Shown here piece after piece: positions 35,425 to 43,968 of a stretch of DNA of 64,000 bases. Each line of letters opens with the position of its first letter. Position 1 is the stretch's first letter. This DNA comes from Nocardioides marinisabuli (lineage in GTDB: Bacteria > Actinomycetota > Actinomycetes > Propionibacteriales > Nocardioidaceae). The notes below the pieces were generated by a model, which saw nothing but the letters and a program-made list of their open reading frames with translations, did not search any database and had not been told where the DNA came from. Both the position numbers and the translations under genes were made by a program. The stretch is taken from the NCBI RefSeq assembly GCF_013466785.1, contig NZ_CP059163.1, forward strand, positions 3,844,001 to 3,908,000, in the 5' to 3' direction.

Positions 35425-35560
35425 CCCGCGCGGAGTGGTCACTGACGACACCGCCGACGCTCGCCGCGACGTCATCTGTGACCACTCCGCGGTGGGGACA
35501 GGCGGCACACCCACGTGCGGGCGCTGCTCGGCTTCTTCGAGGAGGTCCTCGGCGCCTAGC
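35390..35560. repeat. Duplicated gene end flanking a hairpin
   Basis: A 36-bp direct repeat (35390-35425 and 35525-35560, one mismatch; core CTCGGCTTCTTCGAGGA) copies the 3' end of the dienelactone hydrolase gene. Between the copies lies a 14-bp perfect inverted repeat, CGCGGAGTGGTCAC at 35429-35442 and its complement at 35478-35491, which may terminate transcription. The second copy supplies the stop codon of the convergent phosphotransferase gene. Confidence 0.85.
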
Positions 35561-36413
35561 CGGTCGCTCGGCGCAGGACCCGCCGCAGGTGCTGCTCGAG
35601 CCGCTGGCACTCGTCGTGCGCCGTCACCCAGGCGCTCCGCCCCGGCGGCGGCAGGAAGCCGACCACGTCCATGACGTCGAAGTACGGCTGCGGCTCGGCC
35701 CCGGTCCGCGCGACGTACGCCGCGGCGAAGGCGTCGGCACGGTCGCTGCCGTGGCGGACGGCGATGTTGGTGCAGCAGTGCGCGACGTCGAGCCACACCG
35801 GTCCGACGGACGTCTCCACCCAGTCCACGACCCCGGTCACCCTCCCCCGTGACCACAGCACGTTGCGGTGGTGGAAGTCGCGGTGGACCAGCCGCGGCTC
35901 GTGCGCGGGGGGCTCGGTGCGCAGCAGGTCGAACGCGCCCTCCCAGACACCCCGGTCGCAGGCCCACGCCGGGACGACGTGCTTCGCCTCCCACGCCCAG
36001 GACTCGTAGGCCCGCAGCCCGGGGAGGGGCGGGACGTCGTGGACCGCGGCCAGCACCCGGGCCAGCTCGTCCAGCGACTCGTCGTCCACGCGGTCGACGT
36101 CGACCGCCCCGGGGACGAGCGTCATCAGGTGGGCCGGGACGCCGCAGGCCGCCCCGTCGGCGTCGAGGGCCAGGGAGCGCGGCGCCGGCACAGCGGAGCC
36201 CACCAACGCCTGCTGCACCTCGCTCTCGCGGGTGGTCAGGCCGGCGCCGTGGCTGCGCCAGGGCTCCCGGTCCATCAGCCGCAGGACGACGTCTCGGTGG
36301 GACTGCGTCGACAGCGCCAGCATCGTCGACGTCCAGCCGCCGACCAATTCCCGTGAACCCGTGACCTGCGAGGTCCGTCGCGCCGCCCAGTCGAGCGCGG
36401 GTCCGCCATCCAT
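35556..36413 (-). CDS. Aminoglycoside phosphotransferase-family kinase
   Basis: 285 aa APH/choline-kinase fold. The catalytic loop LVHRDFHHRNVLW and the metal-binding GVVDWVETSVGPVWLDVAH are intact; an N-terminal LRLMDRE-type lysine/ATP strand is less clear. Start taken at ATG 36413 (MDGGPALDW). May phosphorylate a small hydroxyl compound or an antibiotic. The TAG stop lies within the duplicated sequence at 35525-35560. Confidence 0.8.
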   Translation of the reverse strand: MDGGPALDWAARRTSQVTGSRELVGGWTSTMLALSTQSHRDVVLRLMDREPWRSHGAGLTTRESEVQQALVGSAVPAPRSLALDADGAACGVPAHLMTLVPGAVDVDRVDDESLDELARVLAAVHDVPPLPGLRAYESWAWEAKHVVPAWACDRGVWEGAFDLLRTEPPAHEPRLVHRDFHHRNVLWSRGRVTGVVDWVETSVGPVWLDVAHCCTNIAVRHGSDRADAFAAAYVARTGAEPQPYFDVMDVVGFLPPPGRSAWVTAHDECQRLEQHLRRVLRRATG

Positions 36414-36674
36414 GCGATCGATGCTAATCGGGCCGTAGTTGCCGACAGTCCAACCTTCTGGCCGGCCCCCGCCGCCTGGTGACTGGGCTGAGCACACTCG
36501 CGGCCGTCGCCCGGACGGTTATGGCAGGCAAGTCCGACCCGCTAATTCGTGCTTCAGGCGTCCAACGCTGCTTCCGGAGCAGATGAGCCAGATCAGCCAT
36601 CTCGGTAAAACCGCACCCTCCGAGTCCTCGGGATTCGGCGTCGTCTGTCGGTCGTCGCCTTTACGATCCCGCCC

Positions 36675-37610
36675 ATGGAATTGGTGGTCCTTCTCGCCCT
36701 GCTGGCGATCTACCCGACGTACCTCGTCATCCGGAACATCCTCAAGGAGCGGTACTTCGCGAGCGAGGAGTTCCAGGCGCACAAGGCCGAAGTCGCCGCC
36801 ATGGTGGCGGAGCACAACGAGGTCACCAACTACACCGCGGAGATCCGCAACTCGGGGTCGTTCCAACTCGGGGCGTCAGCGACGGGTCGTCAGGCAGGGC
36901 TGGCCTCGTTCGAAAACACCAGCAACTGGAACTACCGCCGAGACCGCAACGTCGCCAACTACGCCGCGCCGAACGTCCACAACTGCTCGCTACAGGTCGT
37001 CCGCAACGCCAGCGCCGACCCGCTGAAGTACCTCATGAAGTACTTCAACATCAAGGCGACCGAGGACAACCTGACTGAGGTCGAGAGCCTCGGCGAGAGC
37101 ATCGCCAGCCTGGAGAACGCAGTGTCGAACCTCGCGAAGCGCGAGGAAGAGATCGCGGTCTCTATCGACCCGCCTCCCTTCATCCTCAAGCACTACCTCC
37201 ACGAGTTCATGGAGCGTGTCGGCGTCGAGCTGTCGCCGATCAGCGTGCCCTACCCCGTCTATGCCTTCGAGTACGTGAGTGCCGGTGGGAACAGCTCGCA
37301 GCGCGCGACAATCACTCTGGACACCCGGACGATCGATGCCCTGGTCGAGACCCTCTCCACGAAGATTCGCTGGCGAAAGAGTGCCGCTGGACAGCGGGCC
37401 CTGATGACCGCGCGGCTGAGGACGCACATCAAGACCCGGGACAACTACACGTGCCAGCAGTGCTCCATCTCCGTCTACGACGAGCCCCACCTGCTGTTGG
37501 AGGTGGACCACATCGTCCCCGTCTCCCGGGGAGGCCTGTCCGCCGAGGAAAACCTGCAGACGCTGTGCTGGCGCTGCAACCGCACGAAGTCGAACAAGCT
37601 CCCGGCGTGA
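36675..37610 (+). CDS. Membrane-anchored HNH endonuclease-like protein
   Basis: 311 aa. An N-terminal hydrophobic segment (about 3-20, ELVVLLALLAIYPTYLVI) is followed by a charged helical middle part (130-165 is coiled-coil-like). The C-terminal HNH domain has C260-x2-C263, D278-H279, N293 and C298-x2-C301 (EVDHIVPVSRGGLSAEENLQTLCWRCN). All ligands of an active zinc-stabilised HNH are present. GC content is lower than in neighbours, pointing to transfer. A nuclease tethered at the inner membrane suggests action on incoming DNA, by analogy only. Confidence 0.8.
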   Translation: MELVVLLALLAIYPTYLVIRNILKERYFASEEFQAHKAEVAAMVAEHNEVTNYTAEIRNSGSFQLGASATGRQAGLASFENTSNWNYRRDRNVANYAAPNVHNCSLQVVRNASADPLKYLMKYFNIKATEDNLTEVESLGESIASLENAVSNLAKREEEIAVSIDPPPFILKHYLHEFMERVGVELSPISVPYPVYAFEYVSAGGNSSQRATITLDTRTIDALVETLSTKIRWRKSAAGQRALMTARLRTHIKTRDNYTCQQCSISVYDEPHLLLEVDHIVPVSRGGLSAEENLQTLCWRCNRTKSNKLPA

Positions 37611-37770
37611 CGCTGCTGCGTTCTAATGCGGACCACCGATGTTCATCGCCAACTACCCAAGGGCAGGTTCGTGATCTTGGACGGGACCGCGCGTTGCTGC
37701 CGGCGCTGCGCTATCCACCACCAGCTACGACGCAACGTAGCGCTGAATGAGCCGCACGGATAACTTTGCT

Positions 37771-38247
37771 TCACCCCCTATAGGCGGCGCCGAAGAGCGT
37801 CTCGGACTCGTCGACCCCGTCGAGCGCGACCGCGTCGCCGAGTCGTACCACGCCGCCCTCGAGCACCCGGCAGACCGACCCGCCGCGCCGGCGCAGGGCG
37901 GCCTGCGCCCCGACCCCGATGGTGTCGTCGAGCAGCTTGCAGGGCGCGGCGACCCGCACGACCTCCAGCACGACCGGCCCGACGCGGATGATGCTGCCGG
38001 GCGCCTGGGGCACCACGCCGTCGGAGACGGTGATGTTGCGCCGGGTTAGCGCGGCCGGCACCTCCGCGCCGAAGACCTCGGTGGCCTCGTCGAGCGACTG
38101 CTGGCTCTGGATCGTGACCTGGCGGTGCCGGGCTCCGTGGTAGCGGTCACCGACGATCCCCCGCGCGGTCTCGACCTCGACCTGCTCGGAGGGACGCATC
38201 GGGAGCCGTCGGCCCTTGGCGGTGTGGAGCAGCGAGACGGTCGGCAC
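37771..38247 (-). CDS. MOSC-domain protein
   Basis: 158 aa, the size of a free-standing MOSC domain (molybdenum cofactor sulfurase C-terminal fold). GIVGDRYHG near residue 30, QSLDEA, RRNITVSDG and a Cys in AAPCKLLDD fit the family, whose members bind sulfur or the molybdenum cofactor. GTG start at 38247; an in-frame stop lies just upstream. It is ten bases upstream of the ltp2 stop on the same strand but is not part of that operon's function. Confidence 0.82.
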   Translation of the reverse strand: MPTVSLLHTAKGRRLPMRPSEQVEVETARGIVGDRYHGARHRQVTIQSQQSLDEATEVFGAEVPAALTRRNITVSDGVVPQAPGSIIRVGPVVLEVVRVAAPCKLLDDTIGVGAQAALRRRGGSVCRVLEGGVVRLGDAVALDGVDESETLFGAAYRG

Positions 38248-38256
38248 CCGACGAGC

Positions 38257-39432
38257 CTAGGCCGACAGCACCAGCCCGCTGGTCGGCACACCGGTGCCGG
38301 CGGTGACCAGCACGTGCGAGGACGAGGCGGCCTCGACCTGGTTGACCGCGGTGCCGCGCACCTGGCGCACCGCCTCGGCGATGCCGTTCATCCCGTGCAG
38401 GTAGGCCTCGCCGAGCTGCCCGCCGTGCGTGTTGAGCGGCAGCCGTCCCCCGATCTCGATCGCCCCGTCGGCCACGAACCCCGGCGCCTCGCCGCGACCG
38501 CAGAAGCCGAGCTCCTCCAGCTGCATCAGCACGTACGGCGTGAAGTGGTCGTAGAGGATCGCCATCGGCATGTCGTCGGGCCGCAGCCCCGACTGGCGCC
38601 ACAGCTCGCGGCCGACCACGCCCATCTCGGGGATGCCGATGTCGTCGCGGTAGTAGGAGGTCATCACGAACTGGTCGCGCCCGCTGCCCTGCGCCGCGGC
38701 CGTGACGTACGCCGGCTTCTGCGCGAGGTCGCGCGCCCGCTCGGCCGAGACGACCACGAGCGCCTGCCCGCCGTCGGACTCCTGGCAGCAGTCGAGCAGG
38801 TGCAGCGGGTCGACGATCATCCGCGAGGCCTGGTGGTCCTCCAGCGTGATCGGGCGGCCGTGGAAGAAGGCGTGCGGGTTGGTCGCCGCGTGCCGGCGGT
38901 CGGCGACCGCCACCCGGCCGAAGTCCTCGGAGGTGGCGCCGTACTCGTGCATGTAGCGGCGTGCCTGCATCGCGACCGTGGCCGCGGGGGTGCCCAGGCC
39001 CATCGGGTAGGACCAGGCGTTGTCGAGCCCGTTGGTGTTGACCTGGGTGTTGGCGGCCACCGAGACCTGGCCGAAGCGGGCGCCGGAGCGCTCGTTGAAG
39101 GCGCGGTAGCAGACCACCACGTCGGCGACACCCGTCGCGACGGCCATCGCGGCCTGCTGCACGGTGGCGCAGGCGGCCCCGCCGCCGTAGCTGATCCGGC
39201 TGAAGAAGCGCAGCTCGCCGATGCCGAGCTCGCGGGCCACCGCGATCTCGCTGTTGGAGTCCATCGTGAACGTCGTCAGCCCGTCGACGTCGCCCATCGT
39301 GAGCCCGGCGTCCTCGACGGCGGCCCGCACCGCCTCGACCGCCAGCTGCAGCTCCGAGCGCCCGGACTCCTTGGAGAACTCGGTGGCGCCGATGCCCGCG
39401 ATCGCGGCCCTCCCGGACAGCGAGCGGCTCAC
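38257..39432 (-). CDS. ltp2: Steroid side-chain aldolase Ltp2
   Basis: 391 aa thiolase-fold retro-aldolase that releases propionyl-CoA from 17-hydroxy-pregnenoyl-CoA, leaving the androstane nucleus. AAIAGIGATEFSKESGRSEL, ISYGGGAACATVQ, LYDHFTPYVLMQLEELGFCG and NTHGGQLGEAYLHGMNGI agree closely with Rv3540c. It acts with the DUF35 part of ChsH2, encoded two genes upstream. GTG start overlapping the chsH1 stop (GTGA). Last gene of the fadE28/29-chsH2-chsH1-ltp2 operon. Confidence 0.94.
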   Translation of the reverse strand: MSRSLSGRAAIAGIGATEFSKESGRSELQLAVEAVRAAVEDAGLTMGDVDGLTTFTMDSNSEIAVARELGIGELRFFSRISYGGGAACATVQQAAMAVATGVADVVVCYRAFNERSGARFGQVSVAANTQVNTNGLDNAWSYPMGLGTPAATVAMQARRYMHEYGATSEDFGRVAVADRRHAATNPHAFFHGRPITLEDHQASRMIVDPLHLLDCCQESDGGQALVVVSAERARDLAQKPAYVTAAAQGSGRDQFVMTSYYRDDIGIPEMGVVGRELWRQSGLRPDDMPMAILYDHFTPYVLMQLEELGFCGRGEAPGFVADGAIEIGGRLPLNTHGGQLGEAYLHGMNGIAEAVRQVRGTAVNQVEAASSSHVLVTAGTGVPTSGLVLSA

Positions 39433-39830
39433 GCGGCCTCCTCCCCCACGGCCACGCGCACGGTGCCGATGACGTGGTCGCCCAGCGACACCGCCCCGGT
39501 CACCCGCAGCTCCGCGACCCCGTCGGCGACCCCGACGACCTCCCCGTTGAAGCGCAGCGTGTCGTAGGGGTAGGCCGGCGCACCCAGCCGGATCGAGATC
39601 CCGCGCACGTCGACGTGGTGGCCGAGGTGGTCGGTGACGTAGCGCTCGACCAGCCCGGTCGAGGTCAGGATGTTGAGGAAGATGTCCTTCGACCCGGCCG
39701 CCTGCGCGACGTCCCGGTCGTGGTGGACGTCCTGGAAGTCCCGGGTGGCCAGCGCGGTGCTCACCACCAGCGTGGGCGTGATCGGCAGGGTCCACTCCGG
39801 CAGCACCGCACCGGGGGTCAGGGTGGTCAT
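39429..39830 (-). CDS. chsH1: MaoC-like hydratase subunit ChsH1
   Basis: 133 aa single hot-dog subunit carrying the catalytic residues of the heteromeric steroid enoyl-CoA hydratase. The motif ATRDFQDVHHDRDVAQAAGSKDIF (Asp, His of the hydratase-2 type) is present. It overlaps the DUF35 gene by four bases upstream and ltp2 downstream. It pairs with the MaoC half of ChsH2 encoded separately at 40231-40770. Confidence 0.9.
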   Translation of the reverse strand: MTTLTPGAVLPEWTLPITPTLVVSTALATRDFQDVHHDRDVAQAAGSKDIFLNILTSTGLVERYVTDHLGHHVDVRGISIRLGAPAYPYDTLRFNGEVVGVADGVAELRVTGAVSLGDHVIGTVRVAVGEEAA

Positions 39831-40234
39831 GCGCGCCTCCAGGTCGGCAGGGTCAGGTCGTCGTCGACGCGGCGCAGCTCGACCTGCACGGGCATCCCGA
39901 TCTCGACCTCGTCGTCGGCCACGTCGACGAGCTCGCCGAGCATCCGCGGCCCCTCCTCGAGCTCGACGAGCGCGATCAGGATCGGCAGCTCCTTGCCGGG
40001 CACCGGCGGGTGCCGGTGCACGACGTAGGAGAAGACGGTGCCGCGCCCCGAGACGACCACGTGGCCGCGGTCCAGCGCGAGGCACTCCGGGCACGACGGC
40101 CCGGGCGGGTGCCGCAGCGTCCCGCAGGCGTTGCAGGTCTGCACCCGCAGCTCGCCCGCAGCGGTGCCCTCCCAGAAGAAGGCGGTGTCGCGGTTCTGCT
40201 GCGGCCGCAGCACGGCGCTCGTCGAGGAGCTCAC
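39827..40234 (-). CDS. chsH2: DUF35 domain of ChsH2 as a separate protein
   Basis: 135 aa. NRDTAFFWEGTAAGELRVQ leads into a zinc ribbon C-x2-C-x10-C-x2-C (CNACGTLRHPPGPSCPEC) and an OB fold (GRGTVFSYVVHRHPPVPG). In M. tuberculosis this domain is the C-terminal half of ChsH2 and docks Ltp2. Here it is a stand-alone gene with a GTG start overlapping the preceding stop (GTGA). Confidence 0.85.
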   Translation of the reverse strand: MSSSTSAVLRPQQNRDTAFFWEGTAAGELRVQTCNACGTLRHPPGPSCPECLALDRGHVVVSGRGTVFSYVVHRHPPVPGKELPILIALVELEEGPRMLGELVDVADDEVEIGMPVQVELRRVDDDLTLPTWRRA

Positions 40235-40770
40235 GAGGCACCGCCCGGCACGAACTTCAGCACCCGGAAGAGCATCGAGGCCACCGCCTCCGACTCGCCG
40301 CCGTCGTGGTCGACGTACCAGGTCGAGCGCGAGGTCACGAAGTAGCCCACGCCCATGCCGGTGCGCTTGGGCCCGAGCACCGAGTCGAGCGCGGTCGTCA
40401 CCCGCACCCGCTCCCCCACCCGCAGCGTGCGGTGGTAGGTCTGGCCGGAGTTCGTGCCGAGCACCGCGGTGAAGCCGGCGTCGGTGAGCACGCCCATCAT
40501 CGCGTGCAGCGGGTCGTCGTCGCCGGCCCGGCCGCCCTGGCCGTACATCGTCCACACCTGGGCCATGGACGGCGGCGCCTCGCCCTCGCGCCAGCGCGGG
40601 TTGTCGTTGCCCATCGCCTCGACCCAGTTGTTGATCGTCGGCTGGTTGACCGGGTCGCGCGCCCACCGCTGCGCCGCCTCGCCCCAGCCACGGATCCGCT
40701 CGGCCTCGGCCAGCACCCGCTCGTGGACCTCGGGGGCCACCCCGTGCAGCTCCTGCACCTCCGCGCTCAT
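40231..40770 (-). CDS. chsH2: MaoC domain of ChsH2 as a separate protein
   Basis: 179 aa corresponding to the N-terminal half of mycobacterial ChsH2: WARDPVNQPTINNWVEAMGN, NPRWREGEAPPSMAQVWTM, GTNSGQTYHRTLRVGERV. It is the non-catalytic hot-dog partner of ChsH1 that accommodates the steroid ring. It ends at a TGA exactly where the fused protein continues into the DUF35 linker. ATG overlaps the FadE29 stop by four bases. Confidence 0.87.
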   Translation of the reverse strand: MSAEVQELHGVAPEVHERVLAEAERIRGWGEAAQRWARDPVNQPTINNWVEAMGNDNPRWREGEAPPSMAQVWTMYGQGGRAGDDDPLHAMMGVLTDAGFTAVLGTNSGQTYHRTLRVGERVRVTTALDSVLGPKRTGMGVGYFVTSRSTWYVDHDGGESEAVASMLFRVLKFVPGGAS

Positions 40771-42443
40771 CGCGGCACCCGCGGCAGGCCCAGCCCAAAG
40801 AGGGCGATCAGCTCACGCTGGACCTCCTGCACCCCGCCACCGAAGGTGAGCACGAGGTTGCGCTTGGCCTGGGCGTCCAGGTACTCCAGCAGCGCGCGGG
40901 TCGCGGGCTCGGCGGGGTCGCCGTGCCGGTGCACGAGCCCGACCAGGTCGGCGGCCAGGTGCTGGACCTGGTCGGCGGCGAAGACCTTCGACGACGACGC
41001 GTCGCCGACCGAGACCTCGCCGTGCTCGCCGGCCCGGGCGACGTCCCAGTTGAGCAGCTCGTTGACCCGGAAGGCGGCGGTCACCCGACCCATCACGTCG
41101 ACGACGTCGGGCCGGTCGAGCACCCCCTGTGCGGCCGCCCACCGGGCCACCCGGTCGCGCAGCCCCTCGATGCGCCCGGCCGGGCCGAGCATCACCCGCT
41201 CGTGGTTGAGCTGGGTGGTGATCAGCCGCCAGCCCTGGTTCTCCTCACCGACCAGCATGTCGACGGGCACCCGCACGTCGTTGAAGTACGTCGCGTTGAC
41301 GTGGTGGGAGCCGTCGGCGGTGATGATCGGCGTCCAGGAGTAGCCCGGGTCGGTGGTGTCGACGATGAGGATCGAGATGCCCTGGTGCTGGGGCGCGTCG
41401 GGGTCGGTGCGCACCGCGAGCCACAGGTAGTCGGCCTGGTGGCCGCCGGTGGTCCACAGCTTCTGGCCGTTGACGACGTAGTGGTCGCCCTCGCGCCTGG
41501 CGGTGGTGCGCAGCGAGGCCAGGTCGGTGCCGGCGTCGGGCTCGGAGTAGCCGATCGCGAAGTGCACGTCGCCGCGCAGGATGCGCTCGAGGAACATCTC
41601 CTTCTGCTTCGGGGTGCCGTAGCGGATCAGGGTCGGGCCGACGGTCTGCAACGTCACCGCGGGCAGGTGCACGTCGGCCCACTGCGCCTCGTTGGCGAAG
41701 ATCGTCTGCTCGACCTCCCCGAGGCCGCGCCCGCCGTACTCGGTGGGCCAGCCGATGCCCATCCACCCGTCCTGGCCCATCCGGCGCACGGTGCGCTGGT
41801 AGGTCTCGCCGTGCCGGTCGACGCCCATCTCGCGGTGCTCGTCCTCGCCGGCCAGCGAGGTGAAGTAGGCACGCACCTCGGCCTTGAGCTCGCGCTGGGC
41901 CGTGGTGAGCTCGAGGTTCTTGGCCGCGGCCGACTCGACCGGCACGTCCCCGGGGAGCGTGTCGAGGTCGTGGGCCAGGTCGGTGATCCACGAGAAGTAG
42001 CGGTGCAGCGGATAGGTCTCGTCGACGCCGGTGCCGCCGTGCAGGTGGTGGCAGGTGCGCAGCGCCGCCGGCCCCTGGGCGCACACCCAGTACGCCGCCA
42101 CGGCGAGGTCGTCGCCCGCGTCGAGGCCCGCGCCGACCCGCCAGGCGGCGTTGCGGGCCGCGAGCTCGGTGGTGCGCGCGGCGACGTAGACGTCGGCCGC
42201 CTGCATCGCGACGGCCTGGAACTGCGCGAGCGCGCGCCCGAACTGGCGGCGCTCCTTGACGTGGGCCGCGGTCAGGTCGCGGGCGCCGGCGAGGACGCCG
42301 GCGGCGGTGAGGCACCGGCCGGCGGTCGCGTGGGCGAGCAGCGTCTCGGCAGCACCGTCCTCGAGCAGCTCGGCGGGGGCGAGGTCGAGCACGACGGTGT
42401 GCCGGGCGATCCGGCTCGACGACGGCGACTCCTCCAGCCGCAC
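40767..42443 (-). CDS. fadE29: FadE28 C-terminal half fused to complete FadE29 (ChsE1-ChsE2)
   Basis: 558 codons in one frame. Residues 1-170 are the C-terminal helical domain of an acyl-CoA dehydrogenase (KERRQFGRALAQFQAV, HHLHGGTGVDETYPLHRYF). From about residue 178 (LELTTAQRELKAEVRAYF) to the end it is a full second ACAD with FAIGYSEPDAGTDLASL, NGQKLWTTGG and NHERVMLGPAGRIEG, matching FadE29. In M. tuberculosis these are two proteins forming an alpha2beta2 enzyme that dehydrogenates the 3-carbon side-chain CoA ester. The GTG at 42443 is not a natural start; the N-terminus lies in another frame at 42272-42991. Confidence 0.85.
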   Translation of the reverse strand: MRLEESPSSSRIARHTVVLDLAPAELLEDGAAETLLAHATAGRCLTAAGVLAGARDLTAAHVKERRQFGRALAQFQAVAMQAADVYVAARTTELAARNAAWRVGAGLDAGDDLAVAAYWVCAQGPAALRTCHHLHGGTGVDETYPLHRYFSWITDLAHDLDTLPGDVPVESAAAKNLELTTAQRELKAEVRAYFTSLAGEDEHREMGVDRHGETYQRTVRRMGQDGWMGIGWPTEYGGRGLGEVEQTIFANEAQWADVHLPAVTLQTVGPTLIRYGTPKQKEMFLERILRGDVHFAIGYSEPDAGTDLASLRTTARREGDHYVVNGQKLWTTGGHQADYLWLAVRTDPDAPQHQGISILIVDTTDPGYSWTPIITADGSHHVNATYFNDVRVPVDMLVGEENQGWRLITTQLNHERVMLGPAGRIEGLRDRVARWAAAQGVLDRPDVVDVMGRVTAAFRVNELLNWDVARAGEHGEVSVGDASSSKVFAADQVQHLAADLVGLVHRHGDPAEPATRALLEYLDAQAKRNLVLTFGGGVQEVQRELIALFGLGLPRVPR

Positions 42444-42991
42444 CCCGGGGCCGGCCGGTCGACCAGCGCGACCACGGTCCGCTCGCCGTCGCGGGCGGTG
42501 ACCAGCAGGCGGGCGGCGTCGAGGGCGTGGGTGACCGCGATCTTGCGCCCGCTCACCGCCCCGTCGGCGTACGTCGTGGTGGGCGGGTCCCCGGGTCGTG
42601 CCCCGCGCTCGCGCAGCGCGGGGCTGAGCACGACCTCACCGGCGGCCACGCCGGGCAGCCACTCCTTGCGCTGGGCGTCGGTGCCGTGCCCGACCAGGGT
42701 CGGCACCGCGCAGGCCAGGGTCTCCCACACCGGGAGTCGGACCGCCCGGGCCCCGGTCTCGTGCAGCAGCACCCCGACCTCGGCCAGCCCCAGCCCCTCG
42801 CCCCCGTGCGCCTCGGGCACCGGCAGGCCCAGCAGGCCGGCAGCGGCCAGGTCGGCCCAGGTGGCGTCGCGGTCGAGGGCCTCGCGCACCACCGCGCGCA
42901 CCGCCTCCACCGACTCCCGGTGCTCCTCGACGTCGTACCCGTCCTGCGCCACGGCCCGGCCTCCACTCTCTGCATACACGTGATCCGTCAA
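42272..42991 (-). pseudogene. fadE28: N-terminal half of FadE28, separated by a one-base frameshift
   Basis: Reads as an ACAD N-terminal and beta domain (VEAVRAVVREALDRDATWADLAAAGLLGLPVPEAHGGEGLG..., VTARDGERTVVALVDRPAPG), then loses homology at about 42446. Adding one C to the run at 42443-42446 would join PAPG to VRLEESPSSS in the frame of the downstream CDS. The restored FadE28-FadE29 fusion would be about 740 residues. The extreme start is TTG 42991; GTG 42979 is more likely, 17 bp from the KstR box. This could be a sequencing error or a real recent mutation. Confidence 0.75.
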
Positions 42992-42996
42992 AGAAC

Positions 42997-43010
42997 TGTA
43001 ACGTGTTCTA
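42997..43010. promoter_or_regulatory. KstR operator of the fadE28/29-chsH-ltp2 operon
   Basis: TGTAACGTGTTCTA matches TnnAACnnGTTnnA. It lies immediately upstream of the FadE28 start region and 109 bp upstream of the divergent hydrolase ATG. Confidence 0.85.
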
Positions 43011-43119
43011 CCTCAAGCGCCAGTGCTGCACCAGCACGACCGGCGCGCCGAACCGAAGGCGCAGGAGCATCCCGTTGCGAGTCCCGCACCCCCGACACCT
43101 GCTCACCTCCTCGACGTAC

Positions 43120-43968
43120 ATGCCGTTCGTGCAGGTGCCGCCGGGGCGGGTCGTCGAGCTGCCCGGGCGCGGCAGCACGTTCGTGACCGACACCCCCGGC
43201 CCGTCGCCGCAGGCGCAGACCGTGGTGCTGCTGCACGCCCTGGGGTGCACCGGGCTGCTCACCTGGTTCCCCTCGATCCCCCGACTGGCGGAGCGCTACC
43301 GGGTCGTGACGCTCGACCAGCGCTGGCACGGACAGGGGATCCGCAGCGAGAGGTTCTCGCTGCGCGACTGCGCCGACGACGTGGCGGCCCTCCTCGACGT
43401 GCTCGGCGTGGAGCGGGCCCTGGTCGCGGGCTACTCGATGGGCGGCGTGGTCGCCCAGCGGGTCTGGCGCCAGCAGCCGGACCGGGTGGCGGGCCTGGTC
43501 CTGGCGGCCACCAGCGACCGCTTCCAGCTGACCGTGGCCGAGCGGGCGTTCTTCACCGGGATGGGGGTCTCCATGCTCGGCACGCGCGGCATCGCACGGT
43601 CCCGGGTGGCCACCCGCGCGGCCCGCTCGACCGCCAGGGCGCTGGACGTCGACGCCTCCGACATCCAGGCGTGGGCCCTGCGCGAGTTCCGCAGCACCAG
43701 CCCGTGGGCGGTGGCGGAGGCGCTCACCGCGCTCGGGCGCCACCACTCCCGCCCGTGGCTGGGGCGCGTCGACGCGCCGACCGCCGTCGTGGTGACCACC
43801 CGCGACCGGGTCATCCCGCCGGCTCGTCAGCTCGCGCTGGCCCGCGCGGTGCCGGGCGCCACCGTGCACGACATCGAGGCGGGCCACGCCGCCTGCGTGC
43901 TGGAGGCCGAGGTGTTCGTGCCGGCCGTCGTGGAGGCGGCCGCCACCGTCACCGCGCGGGTGCGGTGA
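43120..43968 (+). CDS. Alpha/beta-hydrolase
   Basis: 282 aa. VLLHALGCTGLLTWFP (oxyanion region), LDQRWHGQG, AGYSMGGVVAQ (nucleophilic Ser), a catalytic Asp in TTRDRVIPP and His in IEAGHAACV form a complete triad. ATG 43120 (MPFVQVPPGR) is preferred, because earlier in-frame starts lie in the KstR operator. Divergent from the FadE28 operon and probably under the same operator. It may hydrolyse sterol esters or CoA/lactone intermediates. The 3' end overlaps the convergent gene by 20 bases. Confidence 0.75.
   Translation: MPFVQVPPGRVVELPGRGSTFVTDTPGPSPQAQTVVLLHALGCTGLLTWFPSIPRLAERYRVVTLDQRWHGQGIRSERFSLRDCADDVAALLDVLGVERALVAGYSMGGVVAQRVWRQQPDRVAGLVLAATSDRFQLTVAERAFFTGMGVSMLGTRGIARSRVATRAARSTARALDVDASDIQAWALREFRSTSPWAVAEALTALGRHHSRPWLGRVDAPTAVVVTTRDRVIPPARQLALARAVPGATVHDIEAGHAACVLEAEVFVPAVVEAAATVTARVR

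Noticed and set aside
35429..35491. MITE with 14-bp terminal inverted repeats
   Set aside because: No short target duplication at the ends. The flanking 36-bp repeats are copies of gene sequence, so a hairpin/terminator plus local duplication is simpler.
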